Part shown: in pieces, positions 52,643 to 61,400 of the stretch | How positions within the stretch are numbered: the stretch's first letter is position 1 | Layout: each line of letters begins with the position of its first letter | Assembly: GCF_001263795.1 (NCBI RefSeq) | Contig: NZ_LHUR01000012.1 | Span: forward strand, 248,001-312,000 | Reading direction: 5' to 3' | DNA: 64,000 nt | DNA from: Clostridium homopropionicum DSM 5847 | GTDB lineage: Bacteria > Bacillota > Clostridia > Clostridiales > Clostridiaceae | Notes under the pieces: model-generated | Told to the model about the DNA's origin: nothing | The model's database searches: none | Seen by the model: only the letters and a program-made list of their open reading frames with translations | Made by a program: the position numbers and the translations under genes

Positions 52643-52682
52643 AAAAAGACATCAACGGGTATCAAAACCTGTTGACGTTTTA
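52643..52682. terminator. Hairpin shared with 54392-54427
   Basis: AAAAGACATCAAC-GGGTATCAAAACC-TGTTGACGTTTT, an imperfect 12-bp stem with T run; related to the hairpin at 54392. Downstream both loci contain ACTGCAGAATT. Confidence 0.65.
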
Positions 52683-52838
52683 CTGTTAACTTAAGTTACC
52701 ACTTACTGCAGAATTATTATGCAGTCAAAATATTTTCTTACTCTCTTACAATTATTGTAATTGTGAGAAATACTTTGACATATTTTTTTATGAATCGAGT
52801 TTCAATTACGTTTTTACAATTAATCCTAAAAACGTTAA

Positions 52839-53138
52839 TTATTGCCTGCATGCTCCAGTAACCCAGTTTTGGAAAATACTAAGCATTTCCTCTAAGTTGT
52901 TTGGACCACCATTCCCGTGAAATATATTATCACTAACGTTACAATATATCCAGTTAGATTCACTTCGTTGAATATCTACTATCCCAAATTCTTTATCTTC
53001 TAGAATAGTATCTGTTAAGTCTATATCTACCATCCACCCAGGATTATCTAGTGTTGATATATTAATTCCATGACAATGCTCCCAGTCTCCATCACAATTT
53101 TCTAAATACCAATTTTGTATCCATTTTAGTACATTCAA
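52839..53138 (-). CDS. Imm53-family immunity protein
   Basis: 99 aa from TTG 53138, which has GAGGTG 6 nt upstream; the ATG at 53168 lies inside the upstream toxin remnant. Signature blocks match Imm53: WIQNWYLENCDGDWEHCHGI (~6-25), STLDNPGWMVDIDLTDT (~28-44), SESNWIYCNVSDNIFHGNG (~57-75), LEEMLSIFQNWV. Immunity proteins of this family neutralise toxins fused to RHS or related secreted proteins. The toxin tail of the same cassette is still visible directly upstream (53144-53257). Confidence 0.82.
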   Translation of the reverse strand: MNVLKWIQNWYLENCDGDWEHCHGINISTLDNPGWMVDIDLTDTILEDKEFGIVDIQRSESNWIYCNVSDNIFHGNGGPNNLEEMLSIFQNWVTGACRQ

Positions 53139-53143
53139 TAATA

Positions 53144-53257
53144 TCACCTCTTTATTGGCACTTCCCAAGGTATAGGTGCTCTTACATCACCATGTACAAT
53201 TTTATCATGTACATGAGGAAGCAATCTTTCTTTTGTTACCTTGTTAAAGTGCGGTTC
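53144..53257 (-). pseudogene. C-terminal remnant of an RHS-linked toxin
   Basis: 38 codons open on the minus strand: EPHFNKVTKERLLPHVHDKI, HGDVRAPIPWEVPIKR, stop. The KERLLPHVHD...PWEVP ending is characteristic of short C-terminal toxin domains attached to RHS-type proteins. A TGA (53260-53258) precedes it and no start is available, so only the tail survives. It abuts its presumed immunity gene (Imm53). Confidence 0.6.
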
Positions 53258-53262
53258 TCATT

Positions 53263-53640
53263 TCATTTGTTTTGATGTTTTACTAGTCCTAAAACTAGAA
53301 CTATTAGCATACTTAAAAGTAGGATAATAAAGAGTAATGCCATTGGTATTCTTACTAGATCAAAATACTGAGAATATCTTTCTTTTATAATCATCAGTAA
53401 AGCAATAACCATCACTGCAACTGTAAATATTATACCTCCAGCTATTAAATGCTTTGATATACTTGAGCCAATTGAAAATTTATATATAGCTATAAACATT
53501 AGTATAGGTGATAATACAAGAATACCAGCTTGTATTTTTATTGGAATATTTTCAATTCCAATTTTCTGTATAGTATACCTTACTACAACTACTGCAATAA
53601 TTGCTGCTGCTAATCCCAATAAGTTTTTTGAATCTTTCAT
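53263..53640 (-). CDS. Four-helix membrane protein, probable immunity protein
   Basis: 125 aa with four hydrophobic segments (~7-25, ~32-50, ~60-80, ~97-118). Its ATG overlaps the stop of the preceding RHS-tip gene by 4 nt (ATGA), meaning coupled translation, the usual layout of toxin and immunity genes. Membrane immunity proteins normally protect against toxins acting at the membrane. I recognise no named family. Confidence 0.6.
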   Translation of the reverse strand: MKDSKNLLGLAAAIIAVVVVRYTIQKIGIENIPIKIQAGILVLSPILMFIAIYKFSIGSSISKHLIAGGIIFTVAVMVIALLMIIKERYSQYFDLVRIPMALLFIILLLSMLIVLVLGLVKHQNK

Positions 53641-54185
53641 TCACTTCTACCTACTTTCGCATATGCCCTATTTGCATAGTAAGGTACGTGACTTGGTAGT
53701 TTATTTGCAGCTTTCTCTAATACCTTATCACCCAAACCTCCAATATTCCCAACTAATAAGTTATCTATTTGATTTTTACTTAATCTAACACTTTTTTCAT
53801 TTTTATTCGGTACTACAGTGGATGCTTGTGTTCTTAGCCACTGGTCATACTGTCTTTGAGTCTCTTCATCTGCAAATGCAGTCTTCAAACCAAATGTATC
53901 TCGCCCATTAATCGGATTATTTTTACAATAAACAAAAAGATTATGTCCAAGTAATTCTCCTGTTTCACCAATAATACCATCAGCATTAATAAACCTACCC
54001 CACTCTGGATTATAATACCTACTCTGCAAATAGTACAATCCTGTCTCAGTATCATACCTATATCCTCTATATCTATAAGGGTTCTTGATTCCCACACTAT
54101 CTTTCATCGTGCCATCTATAGATATTAATTTACCCCAGCTGTCATAAAAATAGCTTACAACTTGCACACCATCTTTATCGTACAA
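53637..54185 (-). CDS. Orphan RHS core tip with a short C-terminal toxin candidate
   Basis: 182 codons. Residues ~8-105 repeat the end of the RHS core of the intact protein almost word for word (VSYFYDSWGKLISI, NPYRYRGYRYDTETGLYYLQ, YYNPEWGRFINADGI, VYCKNNPINGRDTFGL). After that the sequence is unrelated: a short domain (DEETQRQYDQWLRT, LSKNQIDNLLVGNIGGLGDK, SHVPYYANRAYAKVGRSE) of ~80 residues. This is a displaced C-terminal cassette. It begins with TTG inside the core without a good ribosome binding site, so it is probably silent unless recombined onto the main gene. Confidence 0.7.
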   Translation of the reverse strand: MYDKDGVQVVSYFYDSWGKLISIDGTMKDSVGIKNPYRYRGYRYDTETGLYYLQSRYYNPEWGRFINADGIIGETGELLGHNLFVYCKNNPINGRDTFGLKTAFADEETQRQYDQWLRTQASTVVPNKNEKSVRLSKNQIDNLLVGNIGGLGDKVLEKAANKLPSHVPYYANRAYAKVGRSE

Positions 54186-54390
54186 TCCTATTATATCACC
54201 TTGAGCATTTCTGTATTTTAAGGAAGTTCTATAGCAAAGCTATAGAACTAAGCGATTCACACTAAATCAGAGATTTAGGTTCTCTGCTTATCAGTTCCGT
54301 TTAGGTTCATACTTACAAGATTACATTCAGCATCATAAGTATAATATATCTTATCAGCACCATTCTCTTCAAAAGTAACTTTGTCTCCTG
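54186..54390 (-). pseudogene. Interrupted RHS core remnant
   Basis: Continuing upstream of the orphan tip, YRNAQGDIIGL matches the intact core. Then ~90 bp of foreign sequence with an AGTTCTATAGC-aaa-GCTATAGAACT hairpin (54221-54245) and stops interrupts it. Beyond it AGDKVTFEENGADKIYYTYD and LVSMNLNG match the core again (equivalent to 56.3-56.4 kb). Homology ends abruptly at ~54391 against the hairpin at 54392-54427. Confidence 0.75.
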
Positions 54391-54391
54391 C

Positions 54392-54427
54392 AAAACGTCA
54401 ACTGGTATCAGAACCTGTTGACGTTTT
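54392..54427. terminator. Perfect hairpin at the RHS-remnant junction
   Basis: AAAACGTCAAC / GTTGACGTTTT, 11-bp perfect stem. It is fused directly to broken RHS-core sequence and resembles 52643-52682. It probably was the terminator of an earlier cassette. Confidence 0.7.
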
Positions 54428-54726
54428 GTTGTTAGCTTCAATCAGCCATTGTATGGAGTCTTAGCTGTTTGACTTATGATTTCCTAGGCTAGTGTCCTAG
54501 TAGCTCCTTTTTGGTGCTCAATCAAAGTTTTCGGTGCACTATTTTTATTTGCCAGTTACCTCTCACTGCAGAATTCTAATTATGAGGTGAATATCTACAT
54601 CTAAATTGATATAAGCCGTATAGATACCAACAAATGGTGCTACTCTTATTATAGAGCATTATAAATGTAGCTAGTTTTAATTTACTTATGCAGCGAATTG
54701 TCAAAATCACATTTGTAGGTTATCTA
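54428..54726. other. Gap without a recognisable gene
   Basis: 299 bp between the hairpin and the DUF2625 gene. Both strands are interrupted by stops. A stretch with ACTGCAGAATT near 54580 also occurs near 52710. I see no promoter or gene that I can defend. Confidence 0.4.
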
Positions 54727-55398
54727 TTAACCAATACCTAATTTTTTTCTATTTTCAATTGTTAAACCCCATAGTTCCTCAATTGGTACTGCTCTTCTAG
54801 AACGTTTCTCAATCTCCTCGCCTTCTGCCCATAAGAAAGGATAAATAGAAATCCCTTCGTCGCCTGATATCTTTCGAACTTCATCCTGCCATCCTTGCCA
54901 TCTGAAAGAATCATAAAATTTATTTATATTACCAACAAAAGTCCAGTGGACAAAGTCTGAAAATTTTAATTCTAAATCCTCCCATTCTAATGTATCTGGA
55001 GCTAGATAGCATACATTGCCAACAGTAACACCAAGCAGTCCACCATTTATTGCAAAAAATCCACCTAAAACATCATCTGCAACTAAAAGCGCCCCATCTA
55101 ATCTTGGATTTTCGTTCTCAATATTTAGCTTATTCCATACTGAAACATCTCTTTTTAGCTTCTTGGAACCACAGCCTAGTATTCTTATCCAACCATTTTG
55201 TATTATTATTCCCCCACAATGATATGCTATCGCACCTAAAGTTGATTTTGTGGTAACTTGTAAATCATACAACACTCTTTCAGAATCCTCACTAGATGAT
55301 GGTAGAATTTCTACTTGATTTATAGCTTCCTTTAGCCATTTATCAACTAGTTTCCAAGCTGATTTCTCATTATTGATCAATTCATTTAATTGCTTCAT
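54727..55398 (-). CDS. DUF2625 family protein, probable immunity protein for the NucA/B toxin
   Basis: 223 aa, soluble. DUF2625 features: AWKLVDKWLKEAINQVEILP (~15-34), ERVLYDLQVTTKSTLGAIAY (~43-62), NGWIRILGCGSKKL (~70-83), GALLVADDVLGGFFAINGG (~100-118), LEWEDLELKFSDFVHWTF (~136-153), GDEGISIYPFLWAEGEE. This family is common next to polymorphic toxin genes. Its start (ATG 55398, AGAGGAG 10 nt before it) is 30 nt after the stop of the RHS-NucA/B gene, so the pair is one transcript and this is the likely immunity gene (inference). Confidence 0.75.
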   Translation of the reverse strand: MKQLNELINNEKSAWKLVDKWLKEAINQVEILPSSSEDSERVLYDLQVTTKSTLGAIAYHCGGIIIQNGWIRILGCGSKKLKRDVSVWNKLNIENENPRLDGALLVADDVLGGFFAINGGLLGVTVGNVCYLAPDTLEWEDLELKFSDFVHWTFVGNINKFYDSFRWQGWQDEVRKISGDEGISIYPFLWAEGEEIEKRSRRAVPIEELWGLTIENRKKLGIG

Positions 55399-55428
55399 GT
55401 ATTTCACTCTCCTCTTACTGTATAAAAA

Positions 55429-58400
55429 CTAATCTCCAACTCTTATCCTTACCCTTGTCCCGTCAGGAAAAGCCCTCAGTTTGTGTCCCATCCATGAACC
55501 TGACCCTCTATTATCCGAAGGAACAACTGGTCGCACACTTGCCCCAGCTCCACCTTCTCTAAACATAGCAGGAGGATATTCATCTAAGTCTTTAGCTTTT
55601 ACCTTGGGTATATCTTTCAATGACTCTTTTCTATTTGCCTTCGCCTTACTTCTGTCAACTGTCAACTTGTCTGGATGACCACTTTTTATAGCATCTTCTA
55701 CGTGTTGTGCAGTCTCTGGGTACTTACTTCTAGGTATTACAATTTCTACATCAACATCATCATCAGAACTAGATTCGACTTCTCCTGAACTATCAGCCGC
55801 AACTGTTGACTGGTAATACCTATATCCCGCATATGTTAAGAATCCTGTTGAAGCTACAAGTGCAACTCCTATGGCTATTGGCGATGAAACAACTGCTGTT
55901 ATAGTGCCTAATATTCCTGTTGCTACCTGACCTAATGAAGGAAATGTTAAAGCAAACCAACTTCCACTTGGGTCATACAAATTCACTGGATTATTTAAGC
56001 AATAAGCAAACATGTTAGCTGATAGTAAGGTTCCAACCTTGCCTACATATTCATCAACATTAAGGAATCTACCCCACTCAGGATTGTAGTACCTGCTTTG
56101 TAGATAGTACAACCCCGTCTCGGTATCATACCTATATCCTCTATATCTGTAAGGATTCTTATATCCTACACTTGATGTATTATTTGTTATGTCAGTTCCA
56201 CTACCATCTTTTATGGATATAAGTTTTCCCCAAGAATCATAAGTATAAGATGCAACTGCAGAACCATTCTTATCAAATAATCCTATTATATCACCTTGAG
56301 CATTTCTAATGTAGTAGTATTCTACTCCATTTAGATTCATACTTACTAAATTCTCATCTGAATCATATGTGTAGTAAATCTTGTCTACACCATTATCCTC
56401 ATAGGTTACTTTATCTCCTGCAAGATGATATTTTGTTGTTACTCCATTTACTGTCTTTTCTGTTCTTATGCCATCTGCATTGTATTTATAGCTTATATTT
56501 TTACCATTACCATTTAAACTTTGAAGCTGTCTTCCCTGCTCCCAAGTAAATGTATATCCATCATAAGTTAGTGGGTTTCCTATGGCATCATAAGTTATAG
56601 GCTTTCCATCAAATGATGTTAACTTGTCTTTCCAGTTAATATCAGTGTATTCATAGTTATATGTTTTTAATGGTGTTCCAGGTGTTCCTGTTGTATAAGG
56701 ATATTCTGTTTTACTTAGAATATTTCCTCCAGCATCATATGAGTAAGTTATGGTCTTATTTAATACTTGGTTGTCTTCTCTTGTAAGCTGATTTAGTTGA
56801 TCGTAAGTATAATTTATTACTTTTCCATTTTCAGTTATAGTTGCTATATTACCATTTGGGTCATAAGTGTAGGCTATCTTGTTTCCATTGTTATCTATTT
56901 CTTTAACTTTTGTAGTTGTATTTACCACAGAACCTACGGTCTTTCCAGTTTCAAAGCTGTATTTTGTTATAAAATCTATTACACCTGTACTTAGAGTTCT
57001 ATCTGTTACTCTTCCTATGGCATCATATTTATAATTTACTTTATTTCCTCTTCCAGCACTGTAAGCTTCATTTATTTCTTCACTACTTAGCTCTGTATTA
57101 TAATATGTTAAACCCTCCAGCTGTCCATTCAGTTGGTTACTTCCAGCTACTGTACTTCCTACAGCTGTTTTTGCTCCAGTAAAGTCTTTAAAGCTTGTAG
57201 TGCTTCCTGAGTAAACTTTATCATTTAGATATAGTTTTACATTTAAGGTTGCTCCTGATACACTCCAAGTAAAGGCTGCATAATTCCATGTATTTAGAGT
57301 AATTATATCTGTAGAGGTTATTAGAGTTAACCAGCTGCCACTAGCATTTCTAACTGCTAGATTAAGCTTACTGTTGCTGTCCAGATAAGTAGTTAATAAG
57401 GATCCATTTCCTTCTGATGCTAAAATATATCTATTTGTTGCTCCACCCTTAGTGTTAAGCCATACTCCCATAGTTCCTTGACTTTGCTTTAAGCCTAAGT
57501 CATATAGAATTTTTGTACTTGAGCTAGTGGTAAGCACCCTCTTCTGTTTTACTGTGCTATCAGTTACTGCAATGTCTTTTTCATAACTTTCCCCAGCAAT
57601 GCTGTAAGGTTTTGTTCCTCTTGATCCTGTGGTTGAATTATTTAGTGGGAAATATTCTGTTCCTTCACTATTCAATAATGGATTTTTGTAGTATATATCT
57701 GTTACCCTATTATCTTTATCATAATCGTAAGAAGTTATATATCCAATTCCATTTACTTTTTCTTGGAAAGTGCTTATATTTCCTCCTTTGTCATAGTTAT
57801 AAGTCATTATATTTCCATCAGAATCTTTTAACTTCGTTAGCCTGTCTGATGCATCATAGATGTATCTATATGTTTTATTATTAATTAAATCTTCAAGAAT
57901 TCCTAGATTTCCACTGGCATCATAGGAATATTTATATTTTTCTGCTCCATTAATTAGTTTAGAACTTATTCTATCTTCACTATCATAGTTGTAAGATATG
58001 GAGGTTCCATTACCGTAGGTAGAACTTTGGAGAAGTCCTGTTCTAGAATGAAAGACATTAGTGATTAAGTTCTGACTTCCTACGTTAACTTCACTATTAT
58101 TACCTGCTCCGTCATAATTGAAAGTATAGCTAAAGCCATTATGACTTACTGACTTTATTTTATCATTTTCGTAGGTATAGCTGTTTTTTATACTATTTAA
58201 TCCAAGATAGTTTCCTCTTCCAATATCTCGTATAGAATTTATATCAGTTTGTGATAGTGCTTCTCCGGAGTATATAAATTGGTCCATCAATCCATTTATT
58301 GAATATAATCCTGAATCATGCATACCTAATGAGGTAGTTGCTCCTGTAAAATCTTTTATAGTTGCTGCATTTATATCAGCTACACTATACACTTTATCAT

Positions 58401-61400
58401 TTAGATACAAATTAAAGGTTAATATACTGCTTTCATTTTTGCTCCAGTTAAAGGCTATATAATTCCAAGTATTTGCAGTTACAGTATCTGTAGAGGTTAT
58501 GACGGTTCTCCAGGTTCCATCACTATTTCTTACTGCTAGGTTCAGCTTGTTACTTGTGTCTAAATATAGGGTTAACATAGAGCTATTGCCGCCAAACTGT
58601 GAATCAAGTATATATCTTGTAGTTGCACTAGTGCCTGGATTTACCCATGCCGCCATAGTACCTGAGCTTATACCTAATCCTAAAGTGTATGCAAGCTTAT
58701 AGTTATCTAATGCTTTAAGTACAAGTTTTCCGTTCTCATCATTATCAAACAAAGCATTATTTGCTGAAGGACTTGTACCCTTCGTTCCTGTTGTACTTCC
58801 TTCAAGAGGAAATACTTCAAGGTTTCCGTTAGAAGCTAAAGTTTCTACTTGCTTTAATCTATCTATGGAATCATAGGAATAAAATATTGAATTTCCTTTT
58901 GCATCTGTCGTTCTATCTAAATTCCCTTTAGTCGTATTATAATTATAAGTTACTTTATTTCCTGAGGAATCTTCTATGGAATTTAAATAATTTCCGTCGG
59001 TAGTATATGCTGCTGCAGATTGTACCGTAAGTTCACTTGTTTCTCCTACCTTTGATGTTGTAATGTTTCCACTAGCATCATATTCAAAGGTGTATTTTAC
59101 GTTTTCAGCAGAAATAGCTGTCTGTATATTGTGCTTAGCATCATGGGTATAATTGTATATTCCGCCATTTACATTTGTAGCTTTAACAACATCATTATTT
59201 TGATATTCAAACTGAGATTCCTCTGCTCTTACATCCTGTACGGATTTTATATTACCTTTATCGTCGTATACATAACTTTGGCTAAACTCTTCTTTGTATA
59301 GCTGAAGGCCATCGAAATATGCTGTATTTTCATTCTGGTAGTAAAGAGCATAGAAGGTTAAGCTCTTATATGCAGCACCTGTAATTATTTTTGCTGATGC
59401 ATACTGCCATTCGGTGGAATCTTCATTGAAAGGAACTACCTTCCATTCATAGGTTCCATCTAACTTTTCTATTCCCACATCTAATGCAAAGTATCTTCCA
59501 CTTGATAATGGCACTGAGTCTCCTTTTGCCCATCCTGATACTACATAAACATCTCCAGCATTACCTGACTGATTAATCTTTTGATATATGGTTTTATTTA
59601 ATGATGCACTTCCATTAATTCTAAATACCTTTTTAGTAGTGTCTAATTTTATAGGATATGAAGAATCTGAAGAAGTTACTAAAGTGTCATTACCATCAGT
59701 ATAAGAATTTTTACTCCAGAAATCTGGCGTAGCTAAACCATAAATAAAATTAGGATTTTCTAACATATTGTATCTATTAGCTAAAGCTCCATCTTCTAAT
59801 TGAATGGCATCAAAGTATGCTGCTCCACTTTCATTTGCAATACCTACATTTGCTTCAACTACATCTGACGCAGCATTACTTGGAAGAGTAAAGGTTACTT
59901 CTTCTCTTTCCCATTCATTGGTTCCAGAAACATAATCAGAATATACCGTTTGAGTATTTCCACTAGAATCTTGATAACTTATAAATACTGCTGCACCTTT
60001 TTTGTTATCCTTGGATACATTCTCTGTTTTTATATAAGCTGATAGGGTGTACGTGTTTCCCTTTGTCAAGGTTACCTGCTGCTTATGAAAACGTCTATTT
60101 AAAGTATCTAGTTTTTCAGTTTTTAAGGCTTGTGCTCCTAAATACTTAATCGTAGTATCATAGGTTGATGAGCCATTGGTATTTCCATCATTAACTGCGG
60201 TCCAATTGCCTACTATTTCTGCATTATGATTTTTTAAGTAATTCATTATAGGCTTTTGAAGCTTTGATTCGAAAGATAACTTATTGTATAATTCTTTTCC
60301 AGTATCGCTCTTTGTATTATAGTCATAATAAAGGGCATTCCCTTCATCATCTCTTGTAGATACGGTGTTTCCGTAATTATTGAACTGGTATATATTTTTC
60401 TTTCCCCTATAATCATTATAGGTAGTACTATTATATCCATAATTAACGTTTATCCCTTGTCCTGGTGTACCATCCTCATTAGTCTCTATTATTTGTTTTA
60501 CACGGTAAGGAAGTACATCATAATATATATATCCTATTTTATAACCATCAAAATTTGTAACATACTCTAAGTTGTTGTTTGCGTTATAAGTATAAGTACT
60601 ATAGTTTCCATCTGGGTAAGTTATTCTTGATAAATTTATTCCATCATAAGAAAAACTTGTCCTTCTGTTACTTGGATCAATTATACCTAAAAGGTATCCA
60701 CTTTCACTAACATCAAGTTTAGTAACTCTACCTGCTCCATCAGTTATAGATTTTAATACTACCCCATCGTAGCTTAAGGTTAGAGTATTTCCATTACTAT
60801 CTTGTATTTTATAGAGATATCCACCAGAGGTAAATAAAAGTGCATTATCCTTCTTATCTTTTATTTTATATCTTTCATTAGTACTAGATGGATTTATAGT
60901 CATAGTAATATCTATTCCACTCTCATCTTTATACACACTTTCAGTGGAATCATATACTAAGTAATGCTTCGTTCCATCCTCATCTGTATATACATAATTT
61001 TGTGTTACAGCATCAAAAACTAATTTTTGACTTAGATTTAATCTCCATCCGTTACCATATCCATTACTTACATTTCTCTCATTGCTGTTAAATACATGAC
61101 TTAAGGATATAGGCATTTTGTTTCCATTCATTGATAAATCATTGTGCACAAGTACTAAGTTACCATTATAATCATTGACATAGCCTGTACCAGCTCTTCC
61201 TATATCCTGAGAATGATATGTCCAGTAATTTTCAAGGCCTGTACTATCCGTGTAATAAATTAATCCTCGTGGTCTTAGTTCTACAAGTGCTGATTCGGAA
61301 TCAGAAGAAATAAATTGATTGTATCCACTAGCTTCATTGTGATTTTTAATCATCAACCCGTTATTAGTTCCAGTAGATGTCCACTCTTTAGCAATGGAGG

